From positions 1 to 64,000 of the forward strand of contig CAMAVI010000005.1 of assembly GCA_945861625.1 (NCBI GenBank): DNA of 64,000 nucleotides, read 5' to 3'. The position numbers were made by a program, and so were the translations under genes. Below are positions 38,701 through 47,064 of the stretch, piece after piece (position 1 is the first letter of the stretch; every line of letters begins with the position of its first letter). Origin of the DNA: Candidatus Sulfopaludibacter sp. SbA3. GTDB lineage: Bacteria > Acidobacteriota > Terriglobia > Bryobacterales > Bryobacteraceae. The notes under the pieces were generated by a model. It was not told the DNA's origin. It made no database searches and saw only the letters and a program-made list of their open reading frames with translations.

Positions 38701-38944
38701 TGCCCGACTGAAAATAGAGCATGCCGTCCAGGCCGGAAAGCTGCTCTTCGATGGGCTGCGCCACGGTCTTTTCCAGATCCAGGGCATTGCCGCCCAAATA
38801 GAAAGCCGTGATCTGCACGGTGGGCGGGACGACTTCGGGAAAATTGGCAACGGGCAAAGTGGGGATCGCCACGCTGCCCAAAATGATAATGACGATCGCG
38901 ATCACCATCGCGAAAACGGGCCGGTCAATAAAAAATCGCGCCAT
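35795..38944 (-). CDS. RND multidrug efflux pump (HAE1 type)
   Basis: A 1049-residue inner-membrane pump of the AcrB/MexB group. The start MARFFIDRPVFAMVIAIVIIILGS is typical of HAE1 pumps, and FPEVVPPTVQI follows. GIVVDDAIVVVEAVQRQLDEG in helix 4 holds the proton-relay aspartates, and TLIGLAAKNAILIVEFARE in helix 10 the lysine. The ATG at 38944 was chosen over a 35-codon extension. It lies 10 bases after the membrane-fusion gene and overlaps the OMF gene. Confidence 0.96.
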   Translation of the reverse strand: MARFFIDRPVFAMVIAIVIIILGSVAIPTLPVANFPEVVPPTVQITAFYLGGNALDLEKTVAQPIEEQLSGLDGMLYFQSGSANNGAITITVTFKLGTNPDIAAVQTQNKVNLALPRLPPEVQRQGVVVKKVSTAFLMAVGLISPDSRYDALFLSNYAQLNLLNQIGAIQGVGDTRLTSQLIYSMRVWVDPDKMAKLGLTATDVSSAIAAQNRQNPAGSLGQAPAPPGTDFQYAMTAPGRLIDPNQFGDIVLRAQPDASLLRIRDIGRVELGAQNYTGFSRLDGRPFGGMVSFLSPGANAVETADKIRAFMEEAKKSFPPGLDYVISYDSTMFVRAAIKDVVVTLLEAIGLVILVVFLFLQDWRATLIPLLTVPVAVIGTFALFPLLGFSINITSMFGLVLAIGIVVDDAIVVVEAVQRQLDEGYSPRDATFRAMEQVSSPVVAIAFILAAVFIPVAFMGGITGQIYRQFALTIAASVLLSAFSALSLSPALSALLLRPRRESRGPLAWFFRYFNRAFGWATRRYLAGVTFLMRRAVLAMLLLGCFWFGAGWLFKRLPAGFLPEEDQGAFFVSVRLPDAASMERTRAAVAKVENVIAQIPGVSHSFVLGGTDVATQTSGPNVSTVIVTFKPWDERKAENQQLAAMLGQVRRGLAQIPEAFSFAFGLPPILGLSITGGYQMMLEDRTGGSLQQLSEVADGLVDAARRRPELANVIGTFRGNVPSYAIDMDVDKLQTLGVPVTDAYNALQTYLGGLYVNDFNQFSHTWQVLIQAEPEFRDSPADLNRFYLRGTGGGMIPLGTVASVHPSAGPDVVYRYNRYPSIQILGGPAQGVSTGTAINVMEKVATDTLPPGYSFEWTGTTYQQKQSQGNEGTIFGFAAIVVFLCLAALYESWTIPFAVLLALPLGIFGALLAAYLRSYPYDIYVQIGIVTLIGLAAKNAILIVEFARESHERDGMSVREAALHAAQLRLRPILMTSFAFILGVVPLVVATGASSASRRTLGTAVFGGMNAATLLAVFFVPVQFFVVASLADRAKRRTPRETPLGVVNK

Positions 38945-38954
38945 AGATCCGTTG

Positions 38955-40301
38955 TTACTTTTTCGGCGTGGGGCTTGCGGCCCGGCCTTGCGCGGGGCCG
39001 GAGGCCGGACCGGGTACGGAGACTGCGGCCTGGTAGGCCGAGGGCGCAACGGCCATGCCCGGCCGCACCTTAAGCTGGCCCTCGACGATGACGCGGTCGC
39101 CCGCTTTGAGGCCGGTATCCACGATCACGTTGTCTCCAGCCCGCTCACGAATGGTGACCACGGCCGTTTCGACCTTATTGCCCGATCCCACCCGCAGCAC
39201 GGTCTGCATGTTTTGCAATTGCTGGACAGCTCTTTGCGGAATCAACAGGGCGCCCTTCCGCACATCAGTTTCAATCCGCACGCGGCCGAACTGACCGGGC
39301 AGCAGGAAACGCCGCGGATTGGGAAAGCGCGCCTGCAACTCCAGCGTGCCGGTTTTCGAATCCACTTCGTTGACCGTATTCTCGACGCGGCCCCGGGATG
39401 GGAATTGCGTGCCATCGGCCAAAATCAGGGTTAGCGAAGACTGCGTCAGGTTTCCGCGCTTCTTGAACGTCAGGTATTCCGACTCCGTGACTTTGAAGCG
39501 GACCCACATGGGATCGACAGGCACAATCGTCGTCAGAGGTTGCGGCGCGGTGGCGTTGACCAGTCCGCCCACGGGCACCAGAGTGTCGCCGATGAGTCCG
39601 GCGATGGGGGCCTTGATGGTGGCGTATTCCAGATTGAGTTCATTCGCGCGCACGGCGCCGCGCAGCGCTTCCACCTTGCCCTGCGTCGAGGCGATCTGCG
39701 TCCGCGTGGAAAGCCGTGCTTGATCGAGATTGGCCTGGCCCGCGCGCACGTTCGCCTTCGCGGCGTCGAGCACGGCCTGCGCCGTTTCCAGATCCTGCTT
39801 GGGAGCGGCGTCCTGTTTGACCAGCGGAGCGAGACGCTCGACGTCCTGCTGGGCCCTGAGCATGTTGGCTTGCGCCACGGCGAGGCCCGCTTCGGCCTGC
39901 AATACCGCTACCTGCTTTTGCGCGAATTCAAGCTCGGCTTCGCCCTGCGCCAGGTTCCCCTTGGCTTGCGTGAGCGCGGCTTCGTAGGGACGCGCGTCCA
40001 AGACGTACAGCACGTCCCCGGCGCGCACTTCCTGGCCGGGCTTGAACAACCACTGTTCCACGTAGCCGCTGACGCGGCCGCGCACTTCCACGGTATCCCG
40101 CGCGTAGGTCTGCGCCGGATATTCGGAAAACAGGGGCACATCGGCGGTACGAACTTCCGTAACCAGAACCGGAGTTGGCGGAGGCGCCGGCGCCGCAGCC
40201 TGGCCGCGCGCTTCCGGACCGCCGGAAAGTGCCGCCGTAACGACGAGAACAAGGGTCAGGCACAACATGGGAAGCTTCGGGCAGGGCTTCAGCAAAAACA
40301 T
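38955..40301 (-). CDS. RND efflux membrane-fusion (adaptor) protein
   Basis: A 448-residue periplasmic adaptor. Signal-like N-terminus (MLCLTLVLVVTAALSGG), lipoyl half-motifs with VRGRVSGYVEQWLFKPGQEV and YATIKAPIAGLIG, a coiled-coil hairpin between (about 110-190), and beta-barrel and membrane-proximal domains with IPQRAVQQLQ. It is the first gene of the operon MFP-pump-OMF. The 162 bases before it contain no gene and no obvious operator. Confidence 0.93.
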   Translation of the reverse strand: MFLLKPCPKLPMLCLTLVLVVTAALSGGPEARGQAAAPAPPPTPVLVTEVRTADVPLFSEYPAQTYARDTVEVRGRVSGYVEQWLFKPGQEVRAGDVLYVLDARPYEAALTQAKGNLAQGEAELEFAQKQVAVLQAEAGLAVAQANMLRAQQDVERLAPLVKQDAAPKQDLETAQAVLDAAKANVRAGQANLDQARLSTRTQIASTQGKVEALRGAVRANELNLEYATIKAPIAGLIGDTLVPVGGLVNATAPQPLTTIVPVDPMWVRFKVTESEYLTFKKRGNLTQSSLTLILADGTQFPSRGRVENTVNEVDSKTGTLELQARFPNPRRFLLPGQFGRVRIETDVRKGALLIPQRAVQQLQNMQTVLRVGSGNKVETAVVTIRERAGDNVIVDTGLKAGDRVIVEGQLKVRPGMAVAPSAYQAAVSVPGPASGPAQGRAASPTPKK

Positions 40302-40463
40302 AGATTGGGGAGTGAGGGGCTTACAGGCGCCTGTAAAGTTTCGATGCCCCCGGTGCCACCTCAGGCTTCAACTATTATCGCTTGTTCGGACAGCCAACGT
40401 GGTATTGGCTGGCTGTCATGCGCGCAGCGACGCAGTCACTAGCAATTTCTCCGGGAAGGCCCG

Positions 40464-41816
40464 CTAGTTCCCCACGGCCGCCGTTTGCGGTTTGGCGTCC
40501 AGGGTTTCGGTCCAGGTGACCATCATTTCGTCTTCGCTGCGGTCGCCCCAGCGAATGGCTTTACTGGAATCCGGGTTGGCCCGGTTGTTGGCGCTGTTGT
40601 CGAAGTGGAAGGTCGCTTCAATGTGGCTGCCTTTTTCCATCAGGACGGGGTCCTTCAGCTTGTACTGCAACTGCCAGTTGAAATCGTAGTTCGGAACCGA
40701 GAGAAGAACGTCGCGGCGGCCATCGGCGTGCACCAGTTCATAAAGAGCGTCTTTGCCGCGGTAATGCGCGTGCGGCGTAATCGCGAGCAATAGTTTATCG
40801 CTTTCCAGTTGGTAGCAGCGCTTCACTTCATGGTTGGCCGCGCCGGCCGGGATCAGGAAGTAGCGATTGCGCATGTCGACGCGTTTCAGGGGCCTTTCCG
40901 GGGGCCGTGACGCAAAGTAGAGCCCGATCCGCGTGCGATCCGTCAGCGAATCCTTGTTGTTGGCGTAATGGATCTGGAAGCGTACTTTGGAACCCGCCGG
41001 GACGTACTTGGCCACGCTGCCGTCGCCGAATAAGTCGTACACATCAGGGCCTTTGCCGGGCAGCATGGTGGCCATCGAACCTTCATCGAAACCGCTCAGA
41101 TTCGCGATGCCGCCATCGCCCGCGCAAGCGTTATCGACGACGGGAGCCGAGTCCTTCACGCGCGACAAACCGTTCACCGTCTCGAAATGCGAGGCCTCCA
41201 GGGCGCGCCTGCCGACACCGTGCGTGGCATCGGTCTTGATCGCCGCCTCCGGTCCGGCTTCTTTTTCGATCAGGCTGAAGTGGACGTGATGAACTGCTCT
41301 GCGGTTTCCAGGTAGAATCTGCGCGGCGCGAACCCAGCGGCCTTCCTTGAGATTGGACTGGACCACGAAGTCCTTATATACGTCGCGGGCGGCGGGAACG
41401 GTAAAGTCTTCACCGATATCGATCACGGCGTCCGGCTCGCCCAGGCTCCAGCCTTCGACGAATTTGGGCTGCGGCGGCAGATCTTTCCGATCACCTTCGA
41501 GAGCGCCGCCCGCGACCCAGGCCTTGATGGTTTCGATGTCGGAATCTTTCAGGCGCGCGTCGTTCTGAAAATGGCCGTAGCGCGGATCGGCGAACCAGGG
41601 CGGCATCTTGCGCGACGCGACGGCGGTCTGCATGGCCTTGGCCCAGGGGCGCGCGGACTTGTAATCCAGCAGCGACATCGGGGCCATCTCGCCGGGGCGG
41701 TGGCACGCCACGCAGTTCTTGTAAAGGATGGGGGCAACGTCTTTACTGAACGTGGTCGCCGCAAACGCGGATGACGTGGCGAGCAGTCCCAGCAGAGCGA
41801 GCGTAAAGGTCCGCAT
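40464..41816 (-). CDS. exported cytochrome c / copper monooxygenase-like protein
   Basis: A 450-residue exported protein. A signal peptide precedes a cytochrome c-like domain with CVACH (Cys35, Cys38, His39) and MPPWFADP, the usual Met-ligand area. The C-terminal two-thirds resemble type II copper, ascorbate-dependent monooxygenases (PHM fold): AVHHVHF (His176, His177, His179), ITPHAHYRGK with a HxH pair, and DEMMVTW with the Met ligand. Substrate unknown. This domain order is common in Acidobacteriota and Planctomycetes proteins annotated as 'monooxygenase'; catalytic competence is inferred. Confidence 0.82.
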   Translation of the reverse strand: MRTFTLALLGLLATSSAFAATTFSKDVAPILYKNCVACHRPGEMAPMSLLDYKSARPWAKAMQTAVASRKMPPWFADPRYGHFQNDARLKDSDIETIKAWVAGGALEGDRKDLPPQPKFVEGWSLGEPDAVIDIGEDFTVPAARDVYKDFVVQSNLKEGRWVRAAQILPGNRRAVHHVHFSLIEKEAGPEAAIKTDATHGVGRRALEASHFETVNGLSRVKDSAPVVDNACAGDGGIANLSGFDEGSMATMLPGKGPDVYDLFGDGSVAKYVPAGSKVRFQIHYANNKDSLTDRTRIGLYFASRPPERPLKRVDMRNRYFLIPAGAANHEVKRCYQLESDKLLLAITPHAHYRGKDALYELVHADGRRDVLLSVPNYDFNWQLQYKLKDPVLMEKGSHIEATFHFDNSANNRANPDSSKAIRWGDRSEDEMMVTWTETLDAKPQTAAVGN

Positions 41817-41862
41817 AGACCCGAGTCTATCATCGTTTCAGGCTCGCGTAGAGGAAGATTGA

Positions 41863-41969
41863 CTCGCGAATGGACGTTAATTCTTGTGGCCGAGAACAAT
41901 CCGCCGCCAAGGGCGCGCACCACGCAAATCCGGGTTTCCTATTTGCGTCTATTTGCGTCCATTCGCGAG
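41863..41969. repeat. inverted repeat of dispersed 'GGACGCAAAT' family
   Basis: Two perfect 14-base arms, CTCGCGAATGGACG (41863-41876) and CGTCCATTCGCGAG (41956-41969), lie 79 bases apart. The right arm is extended by a tandem ATTTGCGTCTATTTGCGTCC and encodes the end of the S1/P1 nuclease. Related single copies occur at 53236 and 57646. Looks like a dispersed palindromic element family. Confidence 0.7.
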
Positions 41970-42895
41970 CCATTTTTTATGCGGCAGCCGTTGCCCGCGC
42001 AGATATCATTGAAGACATTCGACAGCCGGATGCCGGCGCGCAGCAACTGTTGTTCGACCAGCTTCTCGTTGCTGTCGAGATAGTCCTGCTCGATGGCCAG
42101 GTTCGCGACGTGGGTGGCGCACTGCCCAAACGGAGCGTCGTACTTGGGAATCCGGAGCTTCTCGTAAATGTACTCGCGCGCGAGCTGGTGCGATTCGCGG
42201 GTCCAATCAAGCGCCGTGCCTTGCGGGACGCTCGTGCCTTTCTTGAATTGTTGAAACAGCGCCGCGGTCACCGCCTCTTCTGTTCCGAGAACTTTCATGA
42301 CGGTGAGCACTTGATCCACATCCCAGACGCCGTGCAATACGTTGGTCTTGGTGCCATCCGCATGCTGCAGGGGCGGCTGGAGGTGTTCGCAATTCCCTCC
42401 CTGGTCGCTGTTGTCGGAGCCGTGCAAGGGTTGATGGATGTCACCCACGAAGTGAATCAGGAAGGCGGCCTCCCGCGACTTGGACGGGCGCGGCGGTTCG
42501 GGCGGAGCGGCCAGCGTCAAGCCGGTCCTATTCGTACGCAGGCGATCCGCCATTTCCTCAATGCGATCGATGATGCATTCGTGCTTGGCGCACAGGGTCC
42601 CCAGCGCGAACGGCTCATTCACCGGAACATCCACAAAATGCCAATAAAATGTTCCGGTCTTGGACTTATTGATTTCGTCGGGCCAGGTGGAGGCGGCGGC
42701 CATGGCGTTCTCCAGGCCGGCGTCGTTTGTCCCCAGAATTGCCGCGAGTTTCCTGCGCGCTTCCGGCTTCAGGTTGCGGGCCGCGATGCGGGCGACAATG
42801 CGGTGTCCCTCGCGTCCCCACGGCCAGGCCAGTGGGGCTGCGGCGAACAGGAGAAGCACCGCGCAGAACAGTCGAAATGATGTGGACTTGAGCAT
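41939..42895 (-). CDS. S1/P1-type zinc nuclease
   Basis: A 318-residue secreted phosphodiesterase/nuclease of the S1/P1 family, with three zinc ions. After the signal peptide the mature chain starts near the WGREGH motif (Trp26 and His31 as ligands). FVDVP, then FLIHFVGDIHQPLHGSD with zinc ligands, and GVWDVDQV are conserved. It likely degrades extracellular nucleic acids. The last ten codons and the stop come from a dispersed repeat. ATG 42895 preferred to GTG 42904. Confidence 0.9.
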   Translation of the reverse strand: MLKSTSFRLFCAVLLLFAAAPLAWPWGREGHRIVARIAARNLKPEARRKLAAILGTNDAGLENAMAAASTWPDEINKSKTGTFYWHFVDVPVNEPFALGTLCAKHECIIDRIEEMADRLRTNRTGLTLAAPPEPPRPSKSREAAFLIHFVGDIHQPLHGSDNSDQGGNCEHLQPPLQHADGTKTNVLHGVWDVDQVLTVMKVLGTEEAVTAALFQQFKKGTSVPQGTALDWTRESHQLAREYIYEKLRIPKYDAPFGQCATHVANLAIEQDYLDSNEKLVEQQLLRAGIRLSNVFNDICAGNGCRIKNGSRMDANRRK

Positions 42896-42933
42896 CGTCA
42901 GCACCAGCGTAGCCGCATCACTATAATAGCGAT

Positions 42934-43758
42934 GTGAAGGCCACCCCCAGAATCCTGCTGGCTAGCTGCGCCGTCTTCCTAACGCTGGGTAGCGCACTGG
43001 CCTGGCAGAAGCCTTGGCGCGAGTATCCGGGACAAGACAACATCGAAGTGCCCCCGGATTTCAACGTGCAGGCCGAATGGGTGTTCGCGCGGCTGATGTA
43101 TCCTCCCTTTCGCGGCGGCTACAACGGGCGGTTCGCGAACTCGTGGAAGCTGGGCCGCTCCAGTTGGACGACGGATTACACGGCGGCGGACCGGCACGTG
43201 GCGCAGGCGATGCGGCGGCTGACGCGCGTCAGCGTGCGCTCCGTGGAACAGGCGGTGGACCTGGACGATCCCGACGATGTGTTCAACTTTCCGTGGCTAT
43301 ATGCGGTGGAAGTGGGGCGCTGGGAGCTGAGCGATTCCCAGATCAAACAAATGCGCGATTATCTGGATCGCGGCGGGTTTTTCATGACCGACGACTTCCA
43401 CGGCACGCGCGAATGGGACATCTTCATGGCCAGCATGCAGAGGGTGTATCCGGACCGCCAGATCATCGACATCCCCGACGGCGATTCGATTTTTCATTCG
43501 ATTTACGATTTGGACACCCGTATTCAGGTGCCTGGCGCACAGTACCTGTACACGGGCCGCACGTATGAAAGAGATGGCTACGAAGCCAAATGGCGCGGCA
43601 TTTACGACGACAAAGGCCGCCTGCTGGTGGCGATCTGCCACAACATGGATCTGGGCGACGCGTGGGAATACGCGGACGAGCCGCGCTATGACGAAAAGTT
43701 CGCGGGCATGGCGTTCCGCATCGTGTCGAACTACGTCGTCTATGCGATGACGCACTGA
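42934..43758 (+). CDS. exported DUF4159 protein
   Basis: A 274-residue exported protein, signal peptide MKATPRILLASCAVFLTLGSALA, of the DUF4159 family. Conserved features: EWVFARLMYPPF, WTTDYTAADRHVAQAMRRL, YLDRGGFFMTDDFHG and YDEKFAGMAFRIVSNYVVYAMTH. Members have a glutamine-amidotransferase-like fold with unclear role and often stand near TldD or MoxR-type genes; none is here. The start is GTG. It is divergent from the nuclease gene. Confidence 0.85.
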   Translation: MKATPRILLASCAVFLTLGSALAWQKPWREYPGQDNIEVPPDFNVQAEWVFARLMYPPFRGGYNGRFANSWKLGRSSWTTDYTAADRHVAQAMRRLTRVSVRSVEQAVDLDDPDDVFNFPWLYAVEVGRWELSDSQIKQMRDYLDRGGFFMTDDFHGTREWDIFMASMQRVYPDRQIIDIPDGDSIFHSIYDLDTRIQVPGAQYLYTGRTYERDGYEAKWRGIYDDKGRLLVAICHNMDLGDAWEYADEPRYDEKFAGMAFRIVSNYVVYAMTH

Positions 43759-43765
43759 GCGCCCG

Positions 43766-43860
43766 CGGAAAAATGGGACAGACAACCCTTTTCGCGCGAA
43801 GCCATCGCGATGGATTGGCGGGTGACAATCGCGAAAAGGGAGTCAGTCCCTATTTTTCTG
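43766..43860. repeat. imperfect long inverted repeat (REP-like element)
   Basis: Two arms of about 31 bases (43766-43796 and 43830-43860) with roughly six mismatches face each other across 33 bases. Inner parts are CCCTTTTCGCG and CGCGAAAAGGG; outer parts GAAAAATGGGAC and GTCCCTATTTTTC. Such elements often belong to REP/BIME-like families, and the hairpin could also terminate the preceding gene. No transposase for it is in the window. Confidence 0.75.
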
Positions 43861-44573
43861 TCGCGGTGCGATATGTTTCGGGGCCCCTTGCCGCCACTAT
43901 CGGAAGGCGGCGTCCGGCTGCTGTTTCGCCAGCAGCGGTCGGCTGAAATCGTCCAATTCCTCCTTGCGGGAGGCCTTACGATGCCCAAGCCTTGCCTAGG
44001 ATGCCTGAGCCGTCGTGAACCGGTACTCCGTCAGAGAGCACCCGGTCTGCTTGGCTTGAAGATAGCGCCAGTCAAGGACGGACGAGGGTGGTGGAAGTGG
44101 GAAGCCCTGTGGGTGTCGAGGGTTATTCGTTCTGCGTGGACGTGAGCGGCGCGGATATACGAATCCAGCTTTAGAGAGCGCGCGCACACAAGAGGAGCAC
44201 GCGCGACAGGAAACTCCTAAGCGAGCGCCCTAAGAGCGCGCTGATTGGAGGCAGTTCTTCTTCATGAGGGCGACGAGATATTTGGTGCCGGATTCAGACA
44301 TCGAGAAATCCACAGTGCTGGAGACTTCCAGCAGCCCCCCTGGTAGGAGCAATCGTTACGCTTGCATCTGGCCTCAATAATTTTTGCGATCGCGCTTTCG
44401 TGGTCATTCGTGGGTTCCGGCTGCATCAGTAACCCCAGTAGCAACAATCCGCCGATGTCCCCATGCGGTCAGTGATTCCGTATTGCAGCGGGGCTGTCGC
44501 GCGCAGTTTAGGGCACTACCGATTCCTTTCCGCCGTAGGTTGTTGTAACCTTCAATACTGGAGGCCAGTATTC
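43861..44573. other. gene-poor stretch of 713 bases
   Basis: No convincing gene is seen here. Short minus-strand frames exist (43996..44187 and 44262..44447) without ribosome sites or recognisable families; the first contains VLDWRYLQAKQTGCSLTEYRF, which could be a decayed gene piece. Hairpin-prone sequence lies at 44150-44240. Around 44390-44420 TTTCGTGGTCATTCGTGG resembles widespread dispersed repeats. A promoter for the gene at 44574 is expected near the end. Confidence 0.5.
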
Positions 44574-45353
44574 ATGCGCTTGGCACTTTTTGCGTTCCTG
44601 ATTTCCCTACCCGTTTCAGCGCAGTGGTTTAAACAGCCGGATCCGCGCCTTCCGCGCACCCCGGATGGCAAGCCCATCCTGACGGGGAAAGCACCGCGGA
44701 CAGCGGATGGCAAACCGGATCTCACCGGCCTGTGGATCCGCCGCGAAGGCGAGAGCGCTCCGCCCAATAGCGCCGGGCTGGGCTTCAGCTTGCAATGGTG
44801 GATGCCGAAGGGCGCGGAAATCCCGCTCCGGCCCGCGTTTACGGCGGTCTACAAGGAACGCGCCGCGCGTGACGGTGGCGGCCGGCCATCGGAGCGCTGT
44901 CTGCCGCATGGCATTCCCGGCGCCATGCTTCCTCCCACGCCGTTCAAGTTCGTGCAGGCCCCGGGCGTCACTCTCATTCTTTATGAAACGTGGGTGGATT
45001 TCCGGCAGATTTTCACCGACGGGCGCAAGTTCCCGCCGACGATGAATCCGGCCTGGTATGGCTACTCCCTGGGGAAATGGGCCGGTGATACGTTCGAGGT
45101 GGAAACCACGGGATTTAACGAAGAATCGTGGCTGGATGGTCTGGGCTTGCCGCATTCCGATCAATTGCATATCACAGAACGATTCCAGCGGCTCACGGCG
45201 GGTCATTTGCAGATGGAAGGCACGGTGGATGATCCCAAGATGTATACCAAGCCATGGACGTTCAAGGTTGACTTCAATCTGATTGCGGACGGCGACGTGA
45301 TTGAATACATCTGCGAGAACGAGAAGGACGCGGCGCATTACGCGGGTAAGTAG
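44574..45353 (+). CDS. exported protein of the 'DGKPDLTG' family
   Basis: A 259-residue exported protein (signal MRLALFAFLISLPVSAQ) without a family name known to me. It opens with a doubled DGKP motif, PDGKPILTG and ADGKPDLTGLW, followed by LYETWVDFRQIFTDGR, YGYSLGKWAGDTFEVETTGFN and a C-terminal DVIEYICENEKD. A second member (57695) and a pseudogene (57347) are 13 kb away, both near c-type cytochrome genes. GGAGG 9 bases upstream supports the ATG. Likely a lipocalin-size beta-rich domain; function unknown. Confidence 0.8.
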   Translation: MRLALFAFLISLPVSAQWFKQPDPRLPRTPDGKPILTGKAPRTADGKPDLTGLWIRREGESAPPNSAGLGFSLQWWMPKGAEIPLRPAFTAVYKERAARDGGGRPSERCLPHGIPGAMLPPTPFKFVQAPGVTLILYETWVDFRQIFTDGRKFPPTMNPAWYGYSLGKWAGDTFEVETTGFNEESWLDGLGLPHSDQLHITERFQRLTAGHLQMEGTVDDPKMYTKPWTFKVDFNLIADGDVIEYICENEKDAAHYAGK

Positions 45354-45470
45354 CGCGAATCCGCGGACCCCGCGCGCTGACCGTCTACACGCTGACAGTC
45401 GTCCGATTGCAACTCCAACGGATTCCGACTATCCTCTAACCTAGCAGTGACGAAAAAGGAGGATCCATCA

Positions 45471-46487
45471 ATGCGCGCATCTCACAGACTTTCCCGGCGG
45501 GACGTGATGAAAATGGCGGGAGCGGCGGGTGGGCTGGCTCTCTCCGGAGCCGGCGTGTTCGCCCAGGGTGCCAAGAAGATCGAGCAGATGGCGCCGGAGC
45601 TGGCCAACATCATTACCACTTCCGAGCCGATCCGGGAACTCGCCAGCGGCTTTGGCGGTGACATCGGCCCGGCGGAAGGCCCGGTGTGGATGGCCGAGGG
45701 GAAGTATCTCCTGTTCAGCGACATTCAGCGCGCGCGGCGGATGAAGTACGTCCCCGGCGCCCAGGGTGCGACGGTGGCGCAGGAGAAGAGCAACGAGGCC
45801 AACGGCTCCACGCGCGACATGCAAGGCAGGATTCTGGTGGCCGAGCACTTGACGCGGCGCGTCGCGCGCTACGAAGCGGACGGCAGCATCACCGTCGTCG
45901 CCAACAGTTTTCAAGGCAAGCGCCTGCTGCGGCCCAACGACGTGATTGTGAAATCGGACGGTACGATTTACTTCACCGACCCGGGCGGCCCGCTGGCGCA
46001 AGAGCAATGGGACGTGGTGCAACATGGAGTGTATCGCGTGTCGGCCGATCTCGGCTCCATATCGATGATCATTCCCGACATGATCGGGCCCAACGGCATC
46101 GCCTTTTCGCCGGACGAGAAGATCCTGTATGTGGGCGATGCCCGGCGCCGTCACATTCGCGCGTTCGACATGCTGCCCAACGGCATGGTGTCGCTGGAGA
46201 CCAGCCGCGTCTTCGCCGATCTGGGCGGCCCCGAACCGGGCGTGCCGGACGGCTTCAAAGTGGACAGCGCGGGCAACGTTTACAGCGGCGGCGGCGGCGG
46301 CCTGTACATTCTCGATCCCAAGGGCAAGAAACTGGGCCGCATCGTGCACGGGCATCCGGCGACAACCAACGTGGCTTTCGGCGGCGACGATTGGAAAACG
46401 CTGTTCTTCACCACGCGGAGCACGTTGTTCTCGGTCAACATCAAGGTTCCCGGCCTGCCGGTGCCGTCCAAGAAGAGATCGGCGTAA
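45471..46487 (+). CDS. Tat-exported SMP-30/gluconolactonase-like protein
   Basis: A 338-residue six-bladed propeller of the SMP-30/gluconolaconase/LRE family. The N-terminus has a twin-arginine signal (SRRDVMKMAGAAGGLALSG). Family residues: AEGPVWMAEGKYLLFSDI (Glu metal ligand), RPNDVIVKSDGTIYFTDP (Asn) and GPNGIAFSPDEKILYVGD, with PDGFKVDSAGNVY (Asp). It probably hydrolyses a sugar lactone in the periplasm. AAGGAGG 9 bases upstream fixes the ATG. A cupin gene follows 13 bases later. Confidence 0.88.
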   Translation: MRASHRLSRRDVMKMAGAAGGLALSGAGVFAQGAKKIEQMAPELANIITTSEPIRELASGFGGDIGPAEGPVWMAEGKYLLFSDIQRARRMKYVPGAQGATVAQEKSNEANGSTRDMQGRILVAEHLTRRVARYEADGSITVVANSFQGKRLLRPNDVIVKSDGTIYFTDPGGPLAQEQWDVVQHGVYRVSADLGSISMIIPDMIGPNGIAFSPDEKILYVGDARRRHIRAFDMLPNGMVSLETSRVFADLGGPEPGVPDGFKVDSAGNVYSGGGGGLYILDPKGKKLGRIVHGHPATTNVAFGGDDWKTLFFTTRSTLFSVNIKVPGLPVPSKKRSA

Positions 46488-46500
46488 GAGGTATGACCGT

Positions 46501-47004
46501 ATGTTACACATGCGCAAGATCGCACTAACTGCTCTGGTCGTGGTTGCGTTCAGCGCGGGCTGGATTGCCAAGACCGCCGCGCAGCAGAATCCGGCTTCGC
46601 CGATCATCACGTACTTCAGTCATGACAAGGTGGACGCGTCGTTTGCCAAAGCCTTGGCCTCCAACAGCCCCGGGAACCTGTTTTCCCGTAAGGACAAGCG
46701 CGGAACCACCTATTCGGTGAAAACCAACAGCCGCGGCAAGGCCGATAACGGTGAAATCCACTCGCACAAGGAGTGGACGGCGGTGGTGATGGTGGTGAGC
46801 GGGGCGGCGACGGTCAATACGCCGGGTACTCCGGACAAGAGCGTGAAAGCCGGCACGATGAACGAGTTCGGCGGTGTGCTGGTGGGCAAAGGCGAGTCGC
46901 ATCGCGTCAGCAAGGGCGATGTGCTGATCGTTCCTCCCGACGCACCCCACTCGTATCACAACATCGAGGAGCCGTTCCGCTACATGGTGATCGAGACGCC
47001 GTAG
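46501..47004 (+). CDS. exported cupin-domain protein
   Basis: A 167-residue exported protein: signal MRKIALTALVVVAFSAGW, then a single cupin barrel with NGEIHSHKEWTAVVMVVSG (two His, Glu) and GDVLIVPPDAPHSYHNI (His). The function is unknown. Start at ATG 46501 or, three codons later, 46510. Its closeness to the SMP-30 gene suggests one operon, perhaps a small sugar-lactone pathway. Confidence 0.83.
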   Translation: MLHMRKIALTALVVVAFSAGWIAKTAAQQNPASPIITYFSHDKVDASFAKALASNSPGNLFSRKDKRGTTYSVKTNSRGKADNGEIHSHKEWTAVVMVVSGAATVNTPGTPDKSVKAGTMNEFGGVLVGKGESHRVSKGDVLIVPPDAPHSYHNIEEPFRYMVIETP

Positions 47005-47064
47005 AGAGTTGACGCTCTTCTGGCGTCGCCCCGAGGTTACGTCCGCATGGATGGAACCCGCGGT

